NCBI GenBank assembly: GCA_903847285.1
Contig: CAINDH010000136.1
Coordinates: forward strand, 1 to 64,000
Direction of reading: 5' to 3'
DNA from: an uncultured Verrucomicrobia subdivision 3 bacterium
GTDB taxonomy: Bacteria; Verrucomicrobiota; Verrucomicrobiae; Limisphaerales; UBA11358
DNA: 64,000 bases
This document shows positions 44,072 through 51,326 of the stretch, piece after piece. The notes below the pieces were generated by a model, which was given only the letters and a program-made list of their open reading frames with translations, searched no databases and was not told the DNA's origin. Numbering within the stretch: the first letter of the stretch is position 1; each line of letters starts with the position of its first letter. Position numbers and translations under genes: made by a program.

Positions 44072-45196
44072 ATGGCTTCTGCGGACATTCAATTCATGCG
44101 CCTCGCGCTGCGGCTGGCGCGCAAAGGTTTTGGCGCAACATCGCCCAACCCGATGGTCGGCGCGGTGCTGGTGAAAAATAAAAAGGTCATCGGACGCGGG
44201 TGGCATCGGCGCGCCGGTTTGCCCCACGCGGAAATCGAGGCGCTTCGCGACGCCCAAAAACACGGTCATAACCCCAAGGGCGCGACACTTTACGTCACGC
44301 TCGAACCCTGCTGCACGCATGGCCGCACGCCGCCTTGCACGGATGCCATCATCGCGGCAGGCATCAAGCGCGTCGTCATCGGCGCGACTGATCCGAATCC
44401 GAAGCACGTAGGCAAGGGATTTAAGATTTTGCAGCGCGCGGGGATTGAAGACCTTCACGGGATTCTCAGTGAAGAATGCACAGAATTAAACGAAGCCTTC
44501 AACCACTGGATTGCTTTCCGCACGCCGTTCGTCACCGTGAAGGCCGCGATGACGCTGGATGGAAAAATCGCAACCGCCAGCGGCGAATCGAAATGGATCA
44601 CCGGCGAACTCGCCCGGGCGCACGGAATGAAATTACGGCGTGGCAGCGATGCGATTTTGGTCGGGGTGAACACGGTGCTGGCCGATAATCCGAGCCTTAC
44701 GGACAGAAGTCGGAATACAAATACGCGACTCCGCCGAATCGTGCTGGATTCCTTGGCGCGCACACCGCTGACGGCGAAAGTGGTAAGCGATCAATTTCCC
44801 ACGTTGACGACGATTGTAGTTTCTAACCGCGCTCCACAGACCCGCGTTGAAATGCTCGCCAAACGCGTGAATGTGCTGGTCATGCCGCCGGCCAAATCAA
44901 AAATCAAAAATCAAAAATCAAAAATCGATTTAGGCTGGCTCTTGAAAAAACTCGGCTCCGAAAACGTCGCGAGCCTGCTGGTTGAGGGCGGTGGCGAAGT
45001 GAATGCTTCCTTTCTGCTCGGCGGTTTCGCGCAGCGCGTAGCATTTTTCTACGCGCCGAAAATTCTCGGCGGACGCAATGCGCGCAAAGGTGTGGCGGGT
45101 GATGGCGCGAAAAGTTTGAACGAGGTCGTCCAACTTAATGCAGTTAAATGGCTGCGGCTGGGCGCAGATGTGCTGCTCACGGCGCGGGTGAAGTGA
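44072..45196 (+). CDS. ribD: Riboflavin biosynthesis deaminase/reductase RibD
   Basis: This 374-residue bifunctional enzyme deaminates and then reduces the pyrimidine intermediate of riboflavin synthesis. The N-terminal deaminase domain has zinc ligands His52 in HAEIEAL, and Cys80 and Cys89 in PCCTHGRTPPC. The C-terminal reductase domain starts near FRTPFVTVKAAMTLDGKIAT and contains SKWITG, SDAILVGVNTVLADNPSLT and VEGGGEVNASFL. A lysine/asparagine-rich insert (KSKIKNQ repeated, about residues 275-286) comes from a heptanucleotide array inside the reductase domain and is not part of the normal fold. It is 10 bp after the lipoprotein gene. No FMN riboswitch is visible upstream. Confidence 0.95.
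   Translation: MASADIQFMRLALRLARKGFGATSPNPMVGAVLVKNKKVIGRGWHRRAGLPHAEIEALRDAQKHGHNPKGATLYVTLEPCCTHGRTPPCTDAIIAAGIKRVVIGATDPNPKHVGKGFKILQRAGIEDLHGILSEECTELNEAFNHWIAFRTPFVTVKAAMTLDGKIATASGESKWITGELARAHGMKLRRGSDAILVGVNTVLADNPSLTDRSRNTNTRLRRIVLDSLARTPLTAKVVSDQFPTLTTIVVSNRAPQTRVEMLAKRVNVLVMPPAKSKIKNQKSKIDLGWLLKKLGSENVASLLVEGGGEVNASFLLGGFAQRVAFFYAPKILGGRNARKGVAGDGAKSLNEVVQLNAVKWLRLGADVLLTARVK
44894..44926 (+). repeat. Heptanucleotide array (AAAAATC) inside ribD
   Basis: One partial and four complete AAAAATC units lie in frame inside the reductase half of ribD and encode a KSKIKNQ heptapeptide repeat. A change of copy number not divisible by three would shift the frame. Confidence 0.85.
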
Positions 45197-45219
45197 TTTA
45201 AAGCGCTCCGTCATCCACC

Positions 45220-45250
45220 TTGACAAAGTGGGTCGCATCGGGTTTACTAT
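45220..45250 (+). promoter_or_regulatory. Sigma-70-like promoter of the 36-aa unit
   Basis: TTGACA at 45220-45225 is a consensus -35 box. TACTAT at 45245-45250 follows at 19 bp. Transcription would start only a few bases before the ATG at 45263, giving a nearly leaderless transcript of about 165 nt that ends at the hairpin at 45391. Confidence 0.55.
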
Positions 45251-45262
45251 GCCGCGTTAGAA

Positions 45263-45373
45263 ATGAAAACCACGTTCGCAACATCAATGAAGACGCATGC
45301 GCCGGTTAATGGCTGGAAGGCCATTTGCCAGCGCTATTCCCGTCCATTGGGCGTCGTGGGAGTGAGATTCTAA
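45263..45373 (+). CDS. Possible 36-aa peptide (or small RNA) unit
   Basis: An ATG-started frame encodes 36 residues, beginning MKTTFATSMKTHAPVNGW and ending SRPLGVVGVRF. It is bracketed by a consensus-type promoter (45220-45250) and a strong terminator (45391-45425), so a short discrete transcript is likely. There is no Shine-Dalgarno site, which fits leaderless translation or a non-coding RNA. I do not recognise the peptide. It lies 81 bp upstream of a small gene with a good ribosome site, so a leader or attenuator role is another option. Confidence 0.45.
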   Translation: MKTTFATSMKTHAPVNGWKAICQRYSRPLGVVGVRF

Positions 45374-45390
45374 TTTAAGAAATTTTCAAA

Positions 45391-45425
45391 AACCCGCGAT
45401 TGCCCAAGGCATTCGCGGGTTTTTT
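45391..45425 (+). terminator. Rho-independent terminator after the 36-aa unit
   Basis: AACCCGCGA (45391-45399) pairs with TCGCGGGTT (45413-45421), and a T run follows. It stands 17 bp after the short frame and 34 bp before the next ATG, so read-through would be needed to reach that gene. Confidence 0.88.
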
Positions 45426-45454
45426 GCTTTTTAACCAAACACGAAAGGAAAAAT

Positions 45455-45793
45455 ATGAAACTGAAAGAAAACAAACTACGGACGACATTTGCGCCCGAGA
45501 CACGGTTCGAGCCGCGGCTGGCGCCGCCGGTTCCATTCCGCGCCGCACTCGATAACGACTTCGAGCGGCTCAAAACGGAACTGCTCGCCCGGCAACTTGC
45601 CCGCACTGGTGCGCCCGAACTCAATGCCCCGCTCCGGCGCGCGGCAAACGATGCCGCCGCGCTGGCGTGGAATACGCTTTTCCCGCTACTGGTGTTCCCG
45701 GCGTTGTTCGAGGAAAAGGTGTCGGAAACTATCCGCCACACTCAACGGCAGGCGCGAATCTATGCGGCAAGCCGCGAAATTATCGCCGCATGA
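45455..45793 (+). CDS. Conserved-looking small hypothetical protein
   Basis: This 112-residue soluble protein is rich in Ala, Arg and Leu and has no signal peptide. The N-terminal third is extended and proline-rich (FAPETRFEPRLAPPVPFRAAL); the rest is predicted helical (FERLKTELLARQLAR..., NDAAALAWNTLFPLLVFPALFEEKVSETIRH). A good ribosome site, GAAAGGA, lies 6 bp before the ATG. I do not recognise a family. It follows the small terminator-bounded unit and precedes the minus-strand debranching enzyme, so it is probably monocistronic. Confidence 0.65.
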   Translation: MKLKENKLRTTFAPETRFEPRLAPPVPFRAALDNDFERLKTELLARQLARTGAPELNAPLRRAANDAAALAWNTLFPLLVFPALFEEKVSETIRHTQRQARIYAASREIIAA

Positions 45794-45890
45794 AAAACCG
45801 ACCGACAGAATCCGCCTCGTTCTCGTCGTCGTCCTCGGTTGCGAACTGATTTCGCGCCCGAGCACGCCGCCGAGTATTTTGTGGGGATAC

Positions 45891-45935
45891 AAAAAAGGAG
45901 CGCGGATAGCTTCTCTGCAAGCCATTCCGCGCTCC
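45891..45935 (-). terminator. Terminator of the debranching enzyme gene (minus strand)
   Basis: GGAGCGCGGA and TCCGCGCTCC (45897-45906 and 45926-45935) form a perfect 10-bp stem. On the minus strand it is followed by six T residues. It lies 13 bp beyond the stop of the debranching enzyme gene. Confidence 0.85.
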
Positions 45936-45948
45936 GAAATTTTAGAAT

Positions 45949-48900
45949 TTACTTTAACAATTTCCAGACCCGCAACGCCTCCGTTGCGCCCCACGCCTGC
46001 GCGTCGCAGCCGCGTTGCGTGTGCGGCGCGTCGCCGTCGAGGATTTCGGGAAGCTGGCCGAGGCAGCCTTCATTCAATAATTTTTCCGAGCTGCCCAGAT
46101 AACTTTTTGCTGCCCCCACGGCTTCTGGCGAAAATTCCCATGCCGCCGCCAGGGCCTCACAAAAAGTCGGAAACGTCCATGTCCACGCCGTGCCGTTGTG
46201 ATATGCGGGTTTACGGCGCGTGTCCTCGTCGCCTTCATAGCGCGGCCAATACGGCTCCGGCGGATTATTAAGCAGTTGTCCGTCGTTGCCATAAATTGCG
46301 AGCGGCGTTTTCACTGGCAATGGTGCGAGCGAACGCAGCGCGCCCGGCACGATGAGAAATTTCTGCGCCGCTTCCACGCAACGTTTTGCGCGTTCGCCCT
46401 TCACCAATCCGAGGCTGACGGCAAACAGGCAATTGCTCCGCAACGCATCGCTCGCCGTCGCGTCTCGGGCAATGACATTTGATTTGGCGATCAGCACATC
46501 GGCAAACCAGCCTTGTTCTTCAAGCCAAAATAATTTCTCAAACGAAGCCATCGCGTGTTCGGCGCGGTCTCGCCATTTCTTTCGGTCGTCCTTCACTGAA
46601 ATTTTCTCCAGCAGCCGCAGCAGCCGGATCCACAGCGCTTGAATCTCGACGGGATACCCTTCGCGCGGTGTGCCGGCGGGAAAGTTCGTATCCATCCAGG
46701 TGAAATGGCTCGGGCTCCAGATGAGCGCGGAGTCGGCATCCATGCGAATGCCGTTTGGCGTTCCGCGTGAGTAATTTTCCGCGATACTCGTCAACACATC
46801 ACGGAGCGTGCGCCCATTTTCATCAACCTGTGTATCAAAAAAGCTTTCAGCTTCAGAAAGTTCTTCGCACACGATGGCAAACCACAGTGGCGCATCACTC
46901 GTGTCGCGATTGGAAACGTCGTTGCCGTGAATGGTGTTGGGCAACGTGCCGTCTTTCTCAAATCTGGCAAACGTGAGCAACAGTTGTTTGACCTCATCCA
47001 CCATGCCCGCTGCCAGCAAGCCGCGCGCACAAATCAGCGAGTCACGGCCCCAATCGAGAAACCATGGATAACCGGCGATGACGGTCTTGCCCTGGTCGCG
47101 GCGCACAACGAATTGTTTTGCGGCGCGTTCGAGCTGAGTTTCAAAATTGCTGTCAGAATTTCCGCTTTCCGCTTTCCGCTTTCCGCTTTTAATTTCCTCG
47201 GTTTCTGCCGTCAGCACCAGAGTCGCCTCCGCACCTTTTGCTAGCGGAATTTCAAACCAGCCGGGGCTGTAGGCATCGCCACTGCCGGTCTGACCGCGCG
47301 TCTGTTCGACGGGATGCGGGATATTTTCGCACCATTCTGGCTGCGGATGAAATTCGCCGGCGTCGGCAAATACTCGGAGCTGGCGATCGCTCGCCGGCGT
47401 GAAAGCGAAACCGCAGTTGTTTTTAATTTTAGATTTTGGATTTTGGATTTCTCGACAGTTGGACGCGAAGTGGAAATCCGCGCCGGCGTTCCGCTTGGTC
47501 TCGCTATGAAAATTCCGATCCTCGATGTCCACGCGCACCGTCAGACGAACGTCGGCATTGGCGGGTAGCTGTTTACCGACCGCCAGTTTTTCCGTGGGCC
47601 GGCTGAATTGAAAGATGGTCGTGTTCTTGCCTTCAATCATTTCCGCGCGCAATACGATTTCCACCGTGCGGCCATCGCCTGCGTTCTCCACAAAATTCCA
47701 CACGACGGATGCACTGGCTTGGAACGACGTCAGGCTTTTGAAATCGAGCGGCGAGAGGAAACCATCGGCGTTTACCCAAGCCCGGATGCGCTTCACGAAA
47801 ACGTGGCGATCCACCGGCACGGCTGGATTCAGGTTCGCGGCTAGTGCGCAGTCGTATTTGGAATTAACACGCCCCAAATCCGCGCACAGCCGCGCCATGC
47901 CACCGAGGCCGTTGGTCAACAAGGCCAGCGTTGATGGTAGATGTTTAGTGGTCGAAAGGCAGGGCGGTTCGGGCGCGAGAAACCGGAAGGCGGCCGAAAT
48001 TTTTTGCGTGGTGGTGGCGTAGCGCTCCAAAACCAATTCCGTCTCGGCGGAAATGTCTGTGGGCGCGAAGCAGGCAATTTGGCGTTCGCCGACGACTATA
48101 GACTGGACGTGCTGCGTATTGCGTGCCGCTTGCTGCATCGTTACCAATGTTGCCCGGAACGGTGCGCTGTCTTCTACCAGCAGCCAGTGACCAGGCGGCA
48201 CGAGAGTGATGCGGCGGGCATCAAGTAATGTCCAAGTGATGACGCGCGGGAAAATTTTTCCAGCTTCGGTTTCGGCAAGCAATTTCGGGAATGGAGTCTG
48301 CGCGTGTTGCTTGGCGAATTCGCTGGCGGCAGCGAGGAAGTTTTTAGGTGAGTCCTCCACTTGTTCCGCGAGCCAATGCCAGTCAAGGTTAGCCACGGTT
48401 TCAGCAGGAATGATTTTACCCAATGACTCCAGGGCAAACGCAGCCTGCGCGCGGGCACGGCGGTAGCCATCGCCACTCAAGCCCACGGGCTTTTCTGTCG
48501 GGGCGAGACAATGGACCGCCCCCGCTGCGAGCGGAAAAATAATTTCACCGCTTTGGCGGTCGAGGAGTGGTTGAAGGCCGCCGAGAAGCGCATAGTTAAA
48601 ATTTGAAAATTGAATCTTGGAATGGTCCGGCGGGAGTGCAAATAGATTGGAGTTGACCGTGTCTGTGTTGACCAAAATTAAAACGGAATCTTTGCCTTCG
48701 GCGGATTCGCGTAGGAGCGCATACACAGGTGAGTCGGGCGCACTCAAGCGGGTAAGTTTTGAGCCGTCGAAAAAGCACGGATGGTCGGCGATGAGCGCGT
48801 TCAGTTGCGCAAGTTCAGAGACGATGTTTTCGGCAGCATCCCAATTCAATCCAGTCACGCCATGCACACGGATCTTTTCGGTGGCGAGCCACTCCACACC

Positions 48901-50253
48901 GCAGGTAAAACCAAAGCCGCCGCTGGGACTGGTCAAGGCGCATAGCCGATTCCGTAAAAGCGACCAGGCGTGGCCGCGTTTGGCGAGGCGGTCATTGTCG
49001 TGCGTTTCAGAATAATGGACGTAGCTGCCGATGCGTTCGTTCTGGCGGTTGGCGTAGTCGAGATACCACGCGACCTCTTTGCCGGAATAATTTTGGAACA
49101 GCTCTGAATAGGCCCATTGCATCCCACCTTCGGTCAGCAAGCTTTCTGTGGCGTCCCAGGATCCGCCGAGCCCTTCAAGGAGAAAAATGGCCTCAGGAAA
49201 TTCTACCTGCACGCGGGCGATGATGTATTGCCATGCGGCGGTGGGAACTTTGTAGCCGGCATCGCAGCGGAAACCATCGACACCGCGCCGACACCAGACA
49301 AGTAGTGAGTCGGCGATCAAGTCCCACAGTTTCACGTCGTGCTGTTCGAGTTCGACGAGGTCTTCCCAAACCGTGCCCCATGCGCCGGGGCTGGCGAATT
49401 CGCCGTCCGGTTTTTTTAGAAAAAATTGCGGGTGATTTTCCTGCAAGCTCGAGCCCCAACCGGTGTGGTTGATGACGATGTCTATGAAAATTCTAGCGCC
49501 GAGTGAATGAGCGGCGGAAGTCAGTTCGCAAAATTGGTCAATGCCGGTGGTGCGATTGTCGAACTCGACGAGCGCGGGGTCGACGGCGGTCAAATCTAAT
49601 GCGGCATAAGGGCTGCCGCTGCGCCCGAAGCGTGCGTAGGTTGTCGGCGTCGGATGAACGGGCAGTAGATGGATGATGCGGCAGCCGAGTTTGGTGACGA
49701 TGTGCGGAAGTTGTTTTGCGAGGTCGCGAAATTTTCCTGACGGCGGTAGCGTGGCATAGCCTTGCGCTTCGAGTGCCAGCAACTGCGTTTCCAGTTTTTC
49801 GTCGTAGGTGCTTGCGAGGTTTTTGGTCGCGCCAAACAAGCGGGTGAAGGCGCAGTAAATGGTGTTGGCGCTGCGCGTAAAATCTGGGTGCACTGAGATA
49901 CCCACGTCTGCGCCATCTGGCCAGTGTTGCCAGTTTTTTTCGTCGAGCAGATAGGCTTTGGCTTGAAAGAAACCGACCTCGGCGAGCGGGAGTTCAATCT
50001 CCCAACCAAGGGCGGTGCGCTGCATCGGCACGTCGCGCCACGAGGAATTAGTGACGACGGCCGAATTGCCCCCAGCGGAAATAATTTCCGCGCGGCGGGC
50101 GGAGGCGCGGCCGAGGTTGGTGCGGAGGCGGGCAGAGAAGTTTCCCCCGGGCAAATTTCCCGCGCCGTGCAGCGTGAAAAGAATTTTATCGCCGACAAAG
50201 CGCAACAGGCGATCGCCGGGGGCAGGGGTCATGACGGGGTTGGGTGTCTCCAC
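45949..50253 (-). CDS. Fused GH13-GH133 glycogen debranching enzyme
   Basis: This 1434-residue protein has two catalytic halves. The N-terminal half is GH13 (alpha-amylase family, likely 4-alpha-glucanotransferase or amylase): nucleophile Asp331 (GFRCDAGYKVP), acid/base Glu360 (AIFLLEGLGG) and Asp419 (SETHDNDRLA) are present. The C-terminal half, from about 1050, is GH133 amylo-alpha-1,6-glucosidase, with GYPWFLDWGRDSLICARG (Asp1071), LPNTIHGNDVSNRDTSDAPLWF and GTPREGYPVEIQALW. The layout parallels eukaryotic debranching enzyme. No signal peptide is present, so it acts on cytoplasmic glycogen. Start GTG 50253 is uncertain; ATG 50232 is in frame. Two low-complexity inserts made of heptamer repeats (IQNPKSKIKN and KSGKRKAESGN) lie in linkers before the GH133 part. 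Confidence 0.9.
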   Translation of the reverse strand: METPNPVMTPAPGDRLLRFVGDKILFTLHGAGNLPGGNFSARLRTNLGRASARRAEIISAGGNSAVVTNSSWRDVPMQRTALGWEIELPLAEVGFFQAKAYLLDEKNWQHWPDGADVGISVHPDFTRSANTIYCAFTRLFGATKNLASTYDEKLETQLLALEAQGYATLPPSGKFRDLAKQLPHIVTKLGCRIIHLLPVHPTPTTYARFGRSGSPYAALDLTAVDPALVEFDNRTTGIDQFCELTSAAHSLGARIFIDIVINHTGWGSSLQENHPQFFLKKPDGEFASPGAWGTVWEDLVELEQHDVKLWDLIADSLLVWCRRGVDGFRCDAGYKVPTAAWQYIIARVQVEFPEAIFLLEGLGGSWDATESLLTEGGMQWAYSELFQNYSGKEVAWYLDYANRQNERIGSYVHYSETHDNDRLAKRGHAWSLLRNRLCALTSPSGGFGFTCGVEWLATEKIRVHGVTGLNWDAAENIVSELAQLNALIADHPCFFDGSKLTRLSAPDSPVYALLRESAEGKDSVLILVNTDTVNSNLFALPPDHSKIQFSNFNYALLGGLQPLLDRQSGEIIFPLAAGAVHCLAPTEKPVGLSGDGYRRARAQAAFALESLGKIIPAETVANLDWHWLAEQVEDSPKNFLAAASEFAKQHAQTPFPKLLAETEAGKIFPRVITWTLLDARRITLVPPGHWLLVEDSAPFRATLVTMQQAARNTQHVQSIVVGERQIACFAPTDISAETELVLERYATTTQKISAAFRFLAPEPPCLSTTKHLPSTLALLTNGLGGMARLCADLGRVNSKYDCALAANLNPAVPVDRHVFVKRIRAWVNADGFLSPLDFKSLTSFQASASVVWNFVENAGDGRTVEIVLRAEMIEGKNTTIFQFSRPTEKLAVGKQLPANADVRLTVRVDIEDRNFHSETKRNAGADFHFASNCREIQNPKSKIKNNCGFAFTPASDRQLRVFADAGEFHPQPEWCENIPHPVEQTRGQTGSGDAYSPGWFEIPLAKGAEATLVLTAETEEIKSGKRKAESGNSDSNFETQLERAAKQFVVRRDQGKTVIAGYPWFLDWGRDSLICARGLLAAGMVDEVKQLLLTFARFEKDGTLPNTIHGNDVSNRDTSDAPLWFAIVCEELSEAESFFDTQVDENGRTLRDVLTSIAENYSRGTPNGIRMDADSALIWSPSHFTWMDTNFPAGTPREGYPVEIQALWIRLLRLLEKISVKDDRKKWRDRAEHAMASFEKLFWLEEQGWFADVLIAKSNVIARDATASDALRSNCLFAVSLGLVKGERAKRCVEAAQKFLIVPGALRSLAPLPVKTPLAIYGNDGQLLNNPPEPYWPRYEGDEDTRRKPAYHNGTAWTWTFPTFCEALAAAWEFSPEAVGAAKSYLGSSEKLLNEGCLGQLPEILDGDAPHTQRGCDAQAWGATEALRVWKLLK
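47160..47187. repeat. Heptanucleotide array (TTCCGCT) in the debranching enzyme gene
   Basis: Four perfect TTCCGCT units, read as AGCGGAA on the coding strand, encode the KSGKRKAESG linker before the GH133 domain. Confidence 0.85.
47432..47450. repeat. Heptanucleotide array (GATTTTG) in the debranching enzyme gene
   Basis: Two full GATTTTG units and one partial unit, CAAAATC on the coding strand, encode QNPKSKIKN. The unit is close to the AAAAATC unit in ribD. Confidence 0.75.
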
Positions 50254-50479
50254 GCGGAAATTTTTAGCAGGAAGCAGCGCTGGCTGAAAGCAAAAGCGCG
50301 GTGGCCCGGATTTTTATTAGTATAGCCGGCCAGTTGCCAGCGGCGCGTTGCGGGTGGAAGTTCAGATTGAAGTTTCAGTGGAAATTGCCGATGGATTGAA
50401 GGGTATAACTATTTTACTTTGGGTTGCTTTGATGGCGCGGGGTTACTAACTTGGCAGCAACGGTAGGAACAATTTACGC

Positions 50480-51325
50480 ATGGCAGCGACGACATTAAAT
50501 TCCGGTGAGGCAGCTCAATTGCAGCAGACGATTGAGATGTTTGAGGTCATCGTGCAGTCACAGCCCTCGGACACGCAGTCGCTGGAAATTCTCAAGGAAG
50601 CCTATTCCAAACTTGGACGGGAGGATGACGTCATCAATACCTCCAAGCGCATCGCGCAGGCTTATTTGCAGCAAGGTCAACTTTCCTCAGCGATTCTCGA
50701 ATACGAAACGGTCTTGCAGCGGCGTCCGGATGACAAGGATGTGCGCGCGGCGTTGGAGCAGATAGAGTCTAAGGCGAATAATGCTTCTGTGCAATCCACG
50801 CCGGAGGCATCGCCAGGGTCGGACACTATCCAGATGCGGAAAACAGCGGTTGCCAAGCCGTTGGTTGCGGCGGAGATGGATGATGGACGGAAGTCACTTT
50901 ATAAAATTTACGTTGATAGCAAACTTATCACGGCGGGCGATTTTGATTTGTGCTGGCGCAACGTAGACTTGAACACACCGCCAACGGATGTCATTGAGCC
51001 GTTTATTCAGACGTTGCATGAGAAGGGTGTGATGCAGATCGATAAATCTTTGAAGCTGATTTCCGATAAGTCGCGCGCGCCGTTCCTACCGCTGGAGCGT
51101 TATGACATGGACATTGATTTGGCGCGAGGTTTTCCGGCGGAAGTCTGTCGTCGCTGGTGCGTGCTGCCATTTGACCGCATGAGTAAGGCAATTTTGGTGG
51201 CGACGGCAAACCCGTTCAACCAACAGGCGGCGAAAGAACTTTCCGAGGCGACCACGCACCGTTTGCTGTGGTATCTCACTGCCCCGAGCGACTTGGTCAT
51301 TAATCTCCGCAAGGCATTCCGCTGA
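50480..51325 (+). CDS. TPR plus MshEN (T2SS/T4P ATPase N-domain) protein
   Basis: This 281-residue cytoplasmic protein has TPR repeats at about residues 10-95 (LKEAYSKLGREDDVINTSKRIAQAYLQQGQLSSAILEYETVL). A linker and a domain resembling the N-terminal domain of GspE/PilB/MshE ATPases follow (LPLERYDMDIDLARGFPAEVCRRWCVLPFDRMSKAILVATANPFNQQAAKEL). It lacks the ATPase core. It sits 1 bp before the PilB/GspE gene, so the two are coupled. It may be a regulatory or scaffolding partner of that ATPase, possibly nucleotide-sensing like other MshEN domains. A role is inferred from context only. Confidence 0.82.
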   Translation: MAATTLNSGEAAQLQQTIEMFEVIVQSQPSDTQSLEILKEAYSKLGREDDVINTSKRIAQAYLQQGQLSSAILEYETVLQRRPDDKDVRAALEQIESKANNASVQSTPEASPGSDTIQMRKTAVAKPLVAAEMDDGRKSLYKIYVDSKLITAGDFDLCWRNVDLNTPPTDVIEPFIQTLHEKGVMQIDKSLKLISDKSRAPFLPLERYDMDIDLARGFPAEVCRRWCVLPFDRMSKAILVATANPFNQQAAKELSEATTHRLLWYLTAPSDLVINLRKAFR

Positions 51326-51326
51326 T

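Noticed and set aside
45489..46271. 260-aa plus-strand frame across the 112-aa gene and the terminator
   Set aside because: It runs through the terminator at 45891-45935 and into the reverse of the debranching enzyme gene; the 112-aa frame has the good ribosome site.
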